Positions 57,201 through 64,000 of a stretch of DNA of 64,000 bases are shown piece by piece (positions within the stretch are counted from its first letter, which is position 1; each line of letters begins with the position of its first letter). The notes below the pieces were generated by a model. It was not told where the DNA came from. It saw nothing but the letters and a program-made list of their open reading frames with translations, and ran no database searches. The translations under genes and the position numbers were made by a program. This stretch comes from Asterias amurensis (Eukaryota > Echinodermata > Asteroidea > Forcipulatida > Asteriidae), in NCBI RefSeq assembly GCF_032118995.1, contig NC_092666.1, forward strand, positions 13,156,501 to 13,220,500. The letters run 5' to 3'.

Positions 57201-60200
57201 CTTGTCACACAAAGTTGTGTGCTTTTAGATGCTTGATTTCGAGACCTCAAATTATAAACTTGAGGTCTCGAAATCAAATTCGTGGAAAATTACTTCTTTC
57301 TCAAAAACTACGTCACTTCAGAGGGAGCCGTTTCTCACAATGTTTTATACTATCAACCTCTCCCATTACTCGTCACCAAGAAAGGTTTTATGCTAATAAT
57401 TATTTTGAGTAACTACCAATAGTGTCCACTGCCTTTAAGTTCCTTTTGTTTAATACTACAATTTGTTTTTATCAGGGGATCGCTTAACAGCTTGCTTAGT
57501 GCTTTGCCAACCCTTTTTTTTCGCTAAAATGTTTGCTGCTTAAAATTAACATTTGCTTTGCCCCACCGCGATTAGAGTAGGGTACCACCTCATGCTAAAC
57601 CCAATTTCTATTTTGATTTCGAGTATTGAACATTCTTATTAAAATTCACAGATGTTTCTGTCTGACACTATTTTGTAGGCAAACCTGCTGAAAGGCCACC
57701 CTTGCACATACATCAATACCGACCGAGGGGGTACAAATCGTAAGTGACATTCGAATTGTATAGTATAGATGGCAAAACTACTTCGAAGGAGAAATAAATA
57801 AAGTGAAGCTCAGTGGAAAATGAAAACTTATATAGTTCCGTTTTGACGCTCTTATAGTTTGTGAACTTAAAGGCAGTGGACACTATTGGTAATTACTCAA
57901 AACAATTTTTAACATAAAACCTCACTTGGTATCGTGTAATGGGGAGAGGTTGATAGTATAGAACGTTCTGAGAAACGGCTCCCTCTGAAGTGGAGTAGTA
58001 TTCGAGAAAGAAGTAATTTTCCACGAACTTGATTTCGAGACCTCAGAGTTAGAATTTGAGGTCTCGAAATCTAGCATCTGAAAGCACACAACTTCGTGTG
58101 ACAAGGGTGTTTTTTCTTTTATAGTTATCTCGCTACTCCGACGACCAATTGAGCTCAAATTACAGGTTTGTTATTTTATGCATATGTTGAGAATTGATAG
58201 ACTGGTCTTTGACAAGTTACCAATAGTGTCCGTGTCTTTAACCACATTGTACACACTGGTCAGCGCATTATCCATGATATCCTAAGTTGGACTATACCAC
58301 ATGTTCTATAGGGGGTGTTGATCAACAGAAGTCAGTAATTTGGTTATAGGAGGGGCAGGACAAAACTCCGTCCGCACACTTTGCGTACATAATTGGATAT
58401 GTCAATCAATATTAGATGAAACCGAAACTTAGGCAGAAAATGAGATTAACCATACCAAGGCGATACCTGGACGTGACAACAAAACACTTAGATAAAAAAC
58501 AATCGATGGAAAATGCAAACCAAATCCTGTCGATTGGGAAAAGATTGTCAGCATGTGATGAAAGACAACCTACCACATAAATGTGTCAACCCAACAGGCC
58601 CCTCGCTGCAGGGTTGACAAAACCAAGGCCCTACCTCAAGACAAAATAAATTATATGTCTGCTCAACAACACATCCCCTAAAACAACAAATAAGAACAAG
58701 ATTCCTTTAGCAAGTCATAAACAAAGGATAAGTTTATGATCTATAAAATCAATTTGTCCTTCCCCCTAAAACAATCCATCGAAATTATGATACTGGACTT
58801 CCGTTGTGCCACCAGTGTTTGCTCGAACATCCCTGACGCGGAAGCGAAACATGCACTGGTTGACTTGACTGCCCAGCACTGTTGTTTCGGGAAACGAACG
58901 GCTATAGAAATGGAAATACGTAAGATCGAGTATTCATCTGCCACCAAAGTAAGTGAATCGCATAAACTATAAGAACAGGTGTTATCTTTTTATGTATGTA
59001 CAAGAACGTCAGATTTGACTGCGAATATAATTAATGTGCCAATGTTTGCATTGTACGGATCTCACAAGTGACATACACGCATAAAGTTTTCTCGATTTTT
59101 CCATGAGTGTTTAGGGGCTCCGTATGTAACAGTTTTCAGTATAATTTAGGGTATTTTATTTGACATGTCTTTTATTTTATTTTTTTTAAGTACACCTTGG
59201 AGACATTTGTGGAAAGTCGGACAACTAAGCTAGCCTACATCCCATACAAAGGTAAATCACACTGTAGCTCAAAATAAGTACTATTTTCAATGGGGGATAT
59301 ATTTGGGGGATTTGTACCTTGCTACAATACAGATGTTATACAACAACGTAACATAAGACCAGGGCCCAATTTCATAGTGCTGCTAAGCACAAAAAAAATG
59401 GCTTAGCATGGATTTTTTTCCTTAATAAAAACAGGATTACCAACCAAACTTCCATTTGTTGCATATTACTCGTAACAGGTATTCAGCTGTTGGCTTATTC
59501 TGAAAACTACATGGAAATTTGGTTGGTAATGCTGTTTTTTATCAAGGAAGAAAGTCATGCTAAGCAAATTTGTGTGCTTAGCAGCTCTATCAAATTGGGC
59601 CAAGGCATTAAGAGTCATCATCATCACATATACTCTAGGTTCTCAAAACTCGTTTGGCAAGTTACGGAGACCGTGCTTTTTTCAGCTGATGAGCACTGCG
59701 TCTCTGGAATTCCTCGCCAGACGAGCTAAAGGACACTCCTGATCTGTCAACATTCAAATACAACCTCTCATGAGATTGGTAAAGAGTAACCTTCGTATCC
59801 GTGCTTTACACATCAGGTCAAAACATAGATAGTCCGAGAAAGGCCGCCCCACCCGCTCTTTGGGACGTACCGAACCCTTCCAGTGCGACTTTGAAACCCA
59901 GCGTTACAAAAGTGAGAGTGCCACACAGCTCGACTGTCGAGGTAAGATGTGTATGAATATTCGTTTTTACATGAGAAGAAACTAAAAGTTCGCAAATATG
60001 TTTTACAGTAAATTATTCCTTGGCCAATCGGCAATAGATAGGAAGCCTATCGAGCTCCGGTTCTCAATATTGGGTTAAGATAATTATGACTTGAGAAATG
60101 CGTAGTAAATTTGACAAACATCAAAATTATGACCCAATTCTTAAAGTCACCTGGAAATAGAACTTTTTTCTTTCAAACGTACGAGTATTAAGCTTACGAA

Positions 60201-63200
60201 CAATAAAACAATTTTTTTAGTAATTGTTTGTCACGATTTATATGTTTAAAACATATCCAAAGTTGTTTGGGGGCTGACTCCACCTACCCCTTTTGTGACG
60301 TCAATCGAGGCAGACTTTGCCTGCAATGCGTATAGTAAACACAATGTGCAAAGTACATGTACGTCCCAAATCGTGAGTTGGTACATTTCAAAAAGTGTGT
60401 TTCTGCATTCAGCAGCAAAACACCTGGTCGGCATTGCCGGGAAAAAAAAGAAAAAAAATTGAAACGTCAAACTCACGACTTGTTCCGTACATGTACTTTG
60501 CAATTGTGTTTACTCTACGCATTACAGGCAAAGTCTGCATCGATTGACGTCACGAACAGCGCCATGACAGTTTGCGTTTTACACAATCACACCTACGGTA
60601 CTTTCAATGCAATTTAATGGTTCAGTGTAGATTCCTTAAATAATGGGAGACTTTGAGGCGCTAGGTGGCAGCAGACTTACCAGGTACATTTCCATTGTTT
60701 ACGTAGTTCTGAGCGTGCGCACATTATCGAGAACAATGGATTTTACCTGGTAGGTCTGCTGCCACCAAACGTCCTGAAAGTCTCCCATTAGATCAAATAT
60801 AATTTCACCGTCACTTACTAATGTTTTCTCACCATAGACGTGTTTTGCTTGCACTGGACGTGGCTTTAACAAATGCTTCCGGTGTAAGGGCAGAGGAAGG
60901 GTAAGAATGAATCAAGGACTTTTGATAATAATTTGGATTTTGTTTTGTATTTTGTTTACTGATAAAATATTCTTCTTTTTATTGTGTTCGCACCCGCGCG
61001 ATGCTGTATTTCAGCCAGAACTGAAGGCAGTCTTTTGCACTTTTGTTAAAATCATCACTAGGTCACTAAAAGGTGTAACATTTCTGCTCCAGTGTGGAGC
61101 GTAGCTGACCCATCGTTTGACAATGAAAGTGGTAATAAGTTGCAGTTTATTTATATCTTTATTTCCAACTAATACATTGCCTATGATTTGATACTGATTG
61201 TGATTTTGAAACTGTGGAAATAAACTGAAACTGAAACTGAAACTTCGGTTGTACACATTTCATTTGCAGACCAAATGTAAACACTGCAAGGCTACGGGTC
61301 ACAAAAAGAATGAGGACTGCGTGTACTGCCATGGCAAAGGAGGACAGAGGTTTGTTCATCTCCATGCTGACAAATTTCGACCGTGGCAGCCATTTTGATT
61401 TTGTTAAATTTTAGCAGTTTTGTTAATTTGTTTAAGCGTGCCTTAACGATATCCCATAATCAAAGCCATGTGATTCATGTCAACAACTAGTTTGTATCTT
61501 TCTTAAATAAATTGTTAATTTTGAAATTTTTGTCACAAAGTTATACTTTACCGACTCGCGTTGCGCGTGGAAGTAGACAACAGTACACGACAAGCTCAAA
61601 TGTTATGTTTGTCTTTGTCTTTGTGCACAAGACCCTCTGTCAACTCGTATAGGGTAGCAGTATCACATGATCTGCCATGATTTTTCAAGGCAACAGTAGT
61701 CAACAGCAACAACTAAAATGGCAGCGTGCATGAATTACCTCAAAAGCAGATAATGCATAGACAACACGCACCCCTTATTCTCAGACTTATGTTTCCACGA
61801 CGTTGTTTGATGTAATGATGTATTATTTTTTCTAGGTGTTTTCGGTGCAATGGACATGGTGTCATATCATGCTCCATATGTGAAGCGTATAAGCTTCTGG
61901 AACTCTACATCATGCTGACTTCCACACTGTAAGTGTAGTCTTTGGGTGCGGTTCGTTTAGCTTCACTGGGTCGACCCCGATCTGCCCCGGTACGTTTGAA
62001 TAGCGTTGACGGGGCTCACCCGAGTCAGTCCCCAGTGCCCTACTTGCGGAGTGGGTCACATGGGGTGACCTGAGGTGCATGCCGTCACCACGAGAGGGCG
62101 ATTGTGATCGTTCGATTAGCTCTTGTCATGACGTCAGGGGCTCACCCGAGTGGGCTCTGCGGGGTCGACTCAGGGAAGCTAAACGAACGCACCCGTTATA
62201 GGGTCCATTGCAGTTTGAAGATCAAATTAACACAACCAAGTTTAGAAATAGCATTCATTGTTTAGACCTTTATGTGAAGTAGTTGTTGTAGTAGGTCGCC
62301 CTCACGCAGATGTCAAAAGCAAAAGGCGGTTGCTCATCATTGGGTCACAGTAATTACCGTTCGTGTGCGTTTCCATACTCAAAACCGTTTTGCCTCGATG
62401 ACGTAGGGATGACGTCATGCATTCGATTTATTGGCTCAAGTACATACGTGTCGATTTCAAGTTGTTTTTACTGAGTGACAAAAAAACGGGCCACTTTATG
62501 TCAAACAGAAACGAAATACCTTACAAAAAAATTATGTTACAATAATCATAGGACATTAAAAGTTGCTTCAGTTATTTAGCCGAAACTTCTTCCTTTGTTC
62601 ACATCACTTATGACATTAACTCGCGACATAAAGATGTTCACATTTGTAATTTGATAATATTAAAAAATCTTCAAACATCGTGAATTTTCTTTTAAATATA
62701 GTGACGTCAAAAGGGATGAGTTCTTACATCATACTGAGAAGCGGTTGCCTAGGAAACTAGTGACGAAAGGAGTTGTTGGGGTCACACTCTTTGAAGAAGC
62801 CAAACCATTGGTAAATATCGTCATTAAAGTTGAAATGATTAACTCATTTTCTTTGGAACCCTAAGTGCACTATAGTTAAAGGCAGTGGACACTATTGGTA
62901 AGTACTCAAAATAATTATTAGCATAAAACCTTTCTTGGGGACGAGTAATGGGGAGAGGTTGATGGAATAAAACATTGTGAGAAACGGCTCCCTCTGAAGT
63001 GACATAGTTTTCGAGAAAGAAGTATTTTTCGCCGAATTTGATTTCGAGACCTCAAGTTTAGAATTTGAGGTCTCGAAATCAAGCATCTGAAAGCACACAA
63101 CTTCGTGTGACAAGGGTGTTTTTTCTTTCATTATTATCTCGCAGCTTCGTCGACCGATTGAGCTCAAATTTTCACAAGTTTGTTATTTTATGTATATGTT

Positions 63201-63465
63201 GAGAAAACACCAAGTGAGAAGACTGGTCTTTGACATTTACCAATAGTATCCACTGTCTTTAAATAAAATGTATGCGTGTAATTCTCTTGATCATTCATTC
63301 ACAATGTACTATTGGTCATAGTTAGCACTTGATGAATCTTCACTTGTTTTTATATACCTATAGGTGGCGCCCGTGACTAACTTTCCAGTCGCTGAAGTGA
63401 ACAGCCAATCTGAAAAGTTTGCTGCAAAACACGGCAAAGTGAAAACAGAACGCATCGTACGGCAG
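45230..63465 (+). CDS. SSUH2: SSUH2-like (ssu-2 homologue) protein, 398 residues visible, 3' end outside window
   Basis: Coding exons: 45230-45287, 46362-46559, 46988-47098, 57679-57739, 58816-58948, 59191-59251, 59817-59941, 60838-60900, 61270-61349, 61836-61928, 62702-62810, 63364-63465; all phases agree. The N-terminus (MAGVTQIASTSSLPPVEST) and exon 2 are Pro/Gln/Ser rich and poorly conserved, so these two are the least certain. Residues about 250-325 carry repeated CxxC(x)GxG units: CFACTGRG, CFRCKGRGR, CKHCKATG, CVYCHGKGGQR, CFRCNGHG, CSICEAYK, a DnaJ-type zinc-finger layout as in SSUH2. The upstream ALVDLTAQHCCFGKRTA and TLETFVESRTTK and the downstream PVTNFPVAEV match the family order. 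Function of SSUH2 is poorly known; a link to tooth development in humans has been reported. Exon 3 to exon 4 spans a 10.6-kb intron that contains the serine tRNA array on the opposite strand. The last exon(s) after 63465 are missing. Confidence 0.85.
45428..45612. mobile_element. Family C MITE, partial
   Basis: GGTACATTGCTTGTGACTGGT and GTGGAATCTTGGCTGGTAAT inner arms, right end AGCTCTATGAAATTGGGCCCA; the left end is lost. In SSUH2 intron 1. Confidence 0.6.
46090..46360. mobile_element. Family C MITE ending at an SSUH2 splice acceptor
   Basis: Right end CAGCTCTATGAAATTGGCCCCA is a family C terminus; inner ACCAGTCACAAGCAATGTATA and AGATTACCGGCCAAG are family C arms. The next bases (G, then exon at 46362) form the acceptor CCCCAG. 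The T-run at 46319-46331 may supply the pyrimidine tract. Confidence 0.65.
47677..47757 (-). pseudogene. tRNA-Ser-like pseudogene, anticodon loop TTATAAA (ATA)
   Basis: First unit at the left edge of the array. Anticodon stem still pairs but the anticodon reads ATA, and the acceptor 3' side (CAAAGTCGG on plus) no longer matches GTAGTCG. Confidence 0.7.
47876..47958 (-). pseudogene. tRNA-Ser pseudogene (AGA)
   Basis: T-loop has one extra base (TTCGACACC on plus), the D-arm has GCGTGG, and the acceptor has CGCAGTCGG. Confidence 0.7.
48052..48133 (-). pseudogene. tRNA-Ser body with anticodon TAA
   Basis: Anticodon loop CTTAAAA would read leucine UUA. One mismatch in the anticodon stem and one in the acceptor (CGTATTCGG). 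T-arm intact. Confidence 0.65.
48224..48305 (-). tRNA. tRNA-Ser (AGA), one T-stem mismatch
   Basis: Loop CTAGAAA; anticodon stem closes with a G-T pair. C-C opposition at the first T-stem pair makes function doubtful. Confidence 0.6.
48396..48477 (-). pseudogene. tRNA-Ser pseudogene (AGA)
   Basis: Acceptor CGTAGAAGG leaves two unpaired positions; anticodon stem also altered (CTAATCC on plus). Confidence 0.65.
48530..48557 (-). pseudogene. tRNA-Ser 5' fragment
   Basis: Only GGGCCACTGGGCCACGACTAC of the 5' end remains, joined to spacer sequence by a deletion. Confidence 0.6.
48645..48726 (-). tRNA. tRNA-Ser (AGA)
   Basis: All arms canonical with the ATAGA/TCTAT anticodon stem, except the first base of the acceptor (GACTAA on plus). 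T-run terminator follows on the minus strand. Confidence 0.75.
48814..48895 (-). tRNA. tRNA-Ser (TGA)
   Basis: Loop CTTGAAA; T-loop TTCAAAC still fits a B box. First of the recurring AGA-TGA-deleted triplets together with its neighbours. Confidence 0.8.
48986..49051 (-). pseudogene. tRNA-Ser lacking the variable arm (AGA)
   Basis: The 16 bases of variable arm and T-stem edge are missing (CCTGCAGATTTC on plus), giving a 66-base form. The acceptor reads CGTAGTCTGC. Confidence 0.75.
49137..49218 (-). tRNA. tRNA-Ser (AGA), canonical
   Basis: All stems pair; anticodon stem ACAGA/TCTGT; long variable arm TGGGGTCTCCCC; T-arm GCAGGTTCGAACCCTGC; discriminator G. The AGA anticodon (read as IGA) decodes UCU/UCC/UCA. 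Confidence 0.92.
49308..49389 (-). tRNA. tRNA-Ser (TGA), canonical
   Basis: All stems pair; loop CTTGAAA; decodes UCA (and UCG). TTTTT follows at once on the minus strand as a Pol III terminator. Confidence 0.92.
49483..49564 (-). pseudogene. tRNA-Ser pseudogene (AGA)
   Basis: Acceptor has changes on both sides (CGTTGTCG and CGAATAC on plus) that do not compensate. Confidence 0.65.
49652..49733 (-). tRNA. tRNA-Ser (TGA), one anticodon-stem mismatch
   Basis: CCAAAAGATTTC on plus breaks one pair of the anticodon stem; the other arms are normal. Confidence 0.65.
49827..49906 (-). pseudogene. tRNA-Ser pseudogene (TGA)
   Basis: Acceptor CGTACTTGG, shortened variable arm (GGGCAGACCAAC) and loop CTTGATA. 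Confidence 0.7.
49997..50078 (-). tRNA. tRNA-Ser (AGA), canonical
   Basis: Anticodon stem ATAGA/TCTAT, fully paired. Together with its flanks a copy of 48645 at an offset of 1352 bp, but with the 5' base intact. Confidence 0.9.
50166..50247 (-). tRNA. tRNA-Ser (TGA)
   Basis: All stems pair; T-loop TTCAAAC as in 48814. Part of the 1352-bp duplicate. Confidence 0.85.
50338..50373 (-). pseudogene. tRNA-Ser remnant: T-arm and acceptor only
   Basis: A further deletion of the 66-base form at 48986: CCTGCAGAT joins directly to CGACTAC. Confidence 0.75.
50468..50549 (-). tRNA. tRNA-Ser (TGA), altered anticodon loop
   Basis: Loop CGTGAAA (T33 to G) and one stem mismatch; T33 is nearly universal, so function is doubtful. 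Confidence 0.55.
50644..50725 (-). pseudogene. tRNA-Ser (AGA) with acceptor mismatches
   Basis: CGTAGAAGG on plus as in 48396; the rest is canonical with the ATAGA stem. Confidence 0.6.
50813..50893 (-). pseudogene. tRNA-Ser pseudogene (AGA)
   Basis: D-arm broken (CCACCTGTCACAACTAC on plus); T-loop carries CTCGAACC. Confidence 0.7.
50980..51061 (-). tRNA. tRNA-Ser (AGA), T-stem mismatch
   Basis: GAATCTGC on plus breaks the last T-stem pair; A38 is C. Confidence 0.6.
51149..51230 (-). tRNA. tRNA-Ser body with anticodon AAA
   Basis: Loop CTAAAAA would read phenylalanine UUU. Anticodon stem, D-arm, variable arm and T-arm (GGTTCGAGTCC) are otherwise sound; the first acceptor pair is lost (GACTAA on plus). 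Confidence 0.6.
51317..51398 (-). tRNA. tRNA-Ser (TGA), one T-stem mismatch
   Basis: TCGGTAGGG on plus breaks one T-stem pair; other arms canonical. Confidence 0.7.
51492..51573 (-). tRNA. tRNA-Ser (AGA), canonical
   Basis: ATAGA/TCTAT stem; no deviation seen in any arm. Confidence 0.92.
51661..51742 (-). tRNA. tRNA-Ser (TGA), one T-stem mismatch
   Basis: GTTTGAATCTGC on plus; A-C at the loop-closing T-stem pair. Confidence 0.65.
51833..51898 (-). pseudogene. tRNA-Ser lacking the variable arm (AGA)
   Basis: Same 66-base form as 48986, with the same breakpoints. Confidence 0.75.
51993..52074 (-). tRNA. tRNA-Ser (AGA), one anticodon-stem mismatch
   Basis: CTAGTATATCG on plus gives ATATA against TCTAT. 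Confidence 0.65.
52162..52242 (-). pseudogene. tRNA-Ser pseudogene (AGA)
   Basis: Same broken D-arm as 50813 (CCACCTGTCACGATTAC on plus), so both descend from one duplicated unit. Confidence 0.7.
52329..52409 (-). pseudogene. tRNA-Ser (AGA) with shortened T-loop
   Basis: One base missing in the T-loop (GGGTCGAACC on plus); destroys the B box spacing. Confidence 0.65.
52497..52578 (-). tRNA. tRNA-Ser (AGA), canonical
   Basis: ATAGA/TCTAT stem; all arms pair; T-run terminator follows. Confidence 0.92.
52666..52747 (-). tRNA. tRNA-Ser (TGA), D-loop change
   Basis: D-loop reads GAGTGATTAAGG instead of GAGTGGTTAAGG, altering one of the paired G18G19 positions. Confidence 0.75.
52838..52903 (-). 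pseudogene. tRNA-Ser lacking the variable arm (AGA)
   Basis: Third complete copy of the 66-base form; GCTCGAACC in place of GTTCGAACC on plus. Confidence 0.75.
52990..53071 (-). tRNA. tRNA-Ser (TGA), canonical
   Basis: All arms pair; GCGTAGTCGG acceptor context as at 49137. Confidence 0.92.
53162..53243 (-). tRNA. tRNA-Ser (TGA), canonical
   Basis: D-loop GAGCGGTTAAGG keeps G18G19; all stems pair. Confidence 0.9.
53337..53419 (-). pseudogene. tRNA-Ser pseudogene (AGA)
   Basis: Related to 49827 (CTTGGCGGGG, GGGCAGACCAAC) with inserted bases before the D-arm (CTTCATAACC). Confidence 0.7.
53510..53591 (-). tRNA. tRNA-Ser (AGA), altered variable arm
   Basis: GCGCTGGGAGACC on plus shifts the variable-arm stem; anticodon stem has a T-G pair. 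Confidence 0.7.
53681..53762 (-). tRNA. tRNA-Ser (AGA), C56 changed
   Basis: T-loop TTTGAAC lacks the near-universal C56; the acceptor change (CGTAGCCGG) is a tolerable T-G pair. Confidence 0.65.
53859..53940 (-). tRNA. tRNA-Ser (AGA), canonical
   Basis: ATAGA/TCTAT stem; no deviation seen. Confidence 0.92.
54028..54064 (-). pseudogene. Two tRNA-Ser 5' stubs in tandem
   Basis: CCACGACTACCTAGCTG appears twice; the rest of both genes is deleted. Confidence 0.65.
54152..54233 (-). tRNA. tRNA-Ser (TGA), diverged
   Basis: Acceptor GGTTGTCGG and CCGCACCAG on plus leave one mismatch in each of two arms. Confidence 0.6.
54305..54330 (-). pseudogene. tRNA-Ser 3' stub (T-arm), copy 1
   Basis: CAGTCGGCAGGATTCGAACC then unrelated sequence; belongs to the 260-bp unit. 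Confidence 0.65.
54411..54492 (-). tRNA. tRNA-Ser (TGA), canonical
   Basis: T-arm GCAGGTTCGAATCCTGC, as in vertebrate tRNA-Ser, replaces the form used in the 170-bp units. All arms pair. Confidence 0.9.
54565..54590 (-). pseudogene. tRNA-Ser 3' stub (T-arm), copy 2
   Basis: Identical in order to the stub at 54305. Confidence 0.65.
54671..54752 (-). tRNA. tRNA-Ser (AGA), canonical
   Basis: ATAGA/TCTAT stem with the GATTCGAACC T-arm form. Confidence 0.92.
54825..54850 (-). pseudogene. tRNA-Ser 3' stub (T-arm), copy 3
   Basis: Third copy of the stub in the 260-bp unit. Confidence 0.65.
54931..55012 (-). tRNA. tRNA-Ser (AGA), canonical
   Basis: As 54671, with GAGCGGTTAAGG in the D-loop. Confidence 0.92.
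55090..55156 (-). pseudogene. tRNA-Ser without variable arm (TGA)
   Basis: GAACCTAACAGATTTC on plus: a deletion with a different breakpoint from the 66-base family, so an independent loss. Acceptor also changed (CGTAGTTGG). Confidence 0.7.
55277..55358 (-). tRNA. tRNA-Ser (AGA), canonical, right end of the array
   Basis: All arms pair. Its flanks are unlike those of the tandem units, so this may be close to the founding copy. Confidence 0.92.
55840..56112. mobile_element. MITE with ACTCTCTTAATGTAAAAGAGTG ends
   Basis: ACTCTCTTA.TGTAAAAGAGTG on the left pairs with CACTCTTTTACAGTTAGAGAGT on the right. In the large SSUH2 intron. Confidence 0.65.
56124..56291. mobile_element. Family D palindrome, nearly perfect
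   Basis: GTGGATTTCACAAAGGTAGTC pairs with GACTACCTTTGTGAAATCCAC and the arms continue through TAGGACTAGTCCTA and AGCATTGCTTAGG to a short centre near 56205. The best-preserved copy of the family. Confidence 0.85.
56387..56922. mobile_element. TTAA-type MITE with AAAGGGACACACCGGC ends
   Basis: TTAAAGGGACACACCGGC to GCCGGTGTGTCCCTTTAA, about 535 bp, no coding capacity. Centre includes TCACGTGACC / GGTCGCGTGATTG pairs. Confidence 0.8.
57053..57438. mobile_element. Family B MITE, inverted copy
   Basis: TTAAAGACAGTGGACAGTATTGG to CCAATAGTGTCCACTGCCTTTAA (shown in overlapping parts TTAAAGACAGTGG, CCACTGCCTTTAA). Opposite to the copies at 57867 and 62876. Confidence 0.8.
57867..58241. mobile_element. 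Family B MITE
   Basis: TTAAAGGCAGTGGACACTATT to AATAGTGTCCGTGTCTTTAA. Between SSUH2 exons 4 and 5. Confidence 0.8.
58242..58815. other. SSUH2 intron, nothing assigned
   Basis: Unique-looking intron DNA up to the acceptor GCCACCAG. Confidence 0.45.
59362..59601. mobile_element. Family C MITE
   Basis: GGGCCCAATTTCATAGTGCTG to AGCTCTATCAAATTGGGCC; inner ACCAACCAAACTTCC / GGAAATTTGGTTGGT arms. Confidence 0.8.
60295..60560. mobile_element. MITE with GTGACGTCAATCGA ends
   Basis: GTGACGTCAATCGAGGCAGAC pairs with GTCTGCATCGATTGACGTCAC; the arms extend through GCAAAGTACATGTACG for some 110 bases each, around a G/A-rich centre at 60445-60465. Confidence 0.8.
60645..60792. mobile_element. MITE with GGGAGACTTT ends
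   Basis: TGGGAGACTTTGAGGCG... and ...CGTCCTGAAAGTCTCCCA; inner GGTGGCAGCAGAC.TACCAGGTA and its complement. Partial relative at 286-400. Confidence 0.75.
61942..62200. mobile_element. MITE with GGGTGCGGTTCGTTTAGCTTC ends
   Basis: GGTGCGGTTCGTTTAGCTTC pairs with GAAGCTAAACGAACGCACCC; GGGTCGACCCC and GGGGTCGACTC inside. G+C-rich, unlike its surroundings. Confidence 0.8.
62201..62701. other. SSUH2 intron, nothing assigned
   Basis: No exon or known repeat recognised. Confidence 0.4.
62876..63262. mobile_element. Family B MITE
   Basis: TTAAAGGCAGTGGACACTATT to AGTATCCACTGTCTTTAA; well preserved. Confidence 0.8.
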
Positions 63466-63625
63466 GTAATGCAAACTTATAAAGACTTATAAAGGCTAAA
63501 TGACTTAATCAATTTTGAGGTGTGCTCATTTTTTCTTTTCTCGTACAAAACTAAGAGGAGATAAAAACCGCAAGTTTCAATTGAAAGTTTTCATCCATGG
63601 AGGCATCTTTACCTTTTGCCTACCA

Positions 63626-63846
63626 GGGCCCAATTTCATAGAGCTGCTAAGCACAAAAAATTGCTAAGCATGAAATTTCTTTCTTGATAAAGCATGATAA
63701 CCAGCCAAATTTCCACGTGATTTTCAAATACCAGTAACAAGCAATATGCAACAAATAGAAATTTAGTCGATAATCCTGTTTTTATGAAGGAAGAAATTTC
63801 ATGCTAAGCAAATTTTGGTGCTTAGCAGCTCTATGAAATTTGGCCC
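63626..63846. mobile_element. Family C MITE
   Basis: GGGCCCAATTTCATAGAGCTG to CAGCTCTATGAAATTTGGCCC, one base longer in the right end. After the last visible SSUH2 exon. Confidence 0.8.
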
Positions 63847-64000
63847 AGATTGGCTTCAAAACATTATAAACATACGATGTCGCGTGCTACATTGGCACCA
63901 TTTATTACCGATCTCATTTACAACGAGATCATATTTATGCAGGCAAGGTCAATAGTAAAGATTGGAGCTTTAATTAGGTTGGGACATTAATTAGGGTGAA

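Noticed and set aside
57170..63167. Repeated open frames beginning MSSIGRRSCEI or MRDN.ERK
   Set aside because: They are readings of the family B MITE in either direction; the same text recurs at 21448, 22972, 57170, 57922 and 62892 with shifts.

Overview
This is a stretch of nuclear genome from an invertebrate deuterostome, most likely an echinoderm such as a sea star. The reasons are: about 60% A+T; compact protein genes cut into many short exons with GT-AG introns; orthologues close to vertebrate proteins (CFAP44, ZDHHC23, EI24, SSUH2); tRNA-derived SINEs; and a very dense load of short inverted-repeat elements (MITEs). The species assignment is an inference; the gene assignments rest on exon-by-exon translation with matching splice phases.

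Layout. 854-14168 (+): eleven 3' exons of CFAP44, a ciliary and flagellar coiled-coil protein; the 5' part lies outside the window. 16604-19630 (-): a complete ZDHHC23-type palmitoyltransferase in four coding exons, tail-to-tail with CFAP44. 20818-27272 (+): a complete EI24 gene in seven coding exons, head-to-head with ZDHHC23. 29.9-33.5 kb: a 54-bp minisatellite with one large, apparently identical internal duplication. 33.5-43.6 kb: a 30-bp minisatellite in six blocks separated by a conserved spacer of about 235 bp. 45230 to the right edge (+): an SSUH2-like gene with a cysteine-rich, DnaJ-like zinc-binding region; twelve coding exons are visible and the 3' end is missing.

The large intron of the SSUH2-like gene (47099-57678) holds the most striking locus: about 44 serine tRNA genes and pseudogenes (anticodons AGA and TGA), all on the minus strand, in a tandem array with a repeat length near 170 bp. 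It includes copies that lost the variable arm, copies with changed anticodons, and a second unit of 260 bp. The array lies antisense inside a protein-coding gene.

The introns and intergenic DNA are filled with at least seven MITE families, several flanked by TTAA, and with SINEs that are sometimes split by a MITE. Several MITE ends lie exactly at or within a few bases of splice sites. The four protein genes have no evident joint pathway; CFAP44 and ZDHHC23 also lie near each other in vertebrates, so that pair may be conserved synteny.
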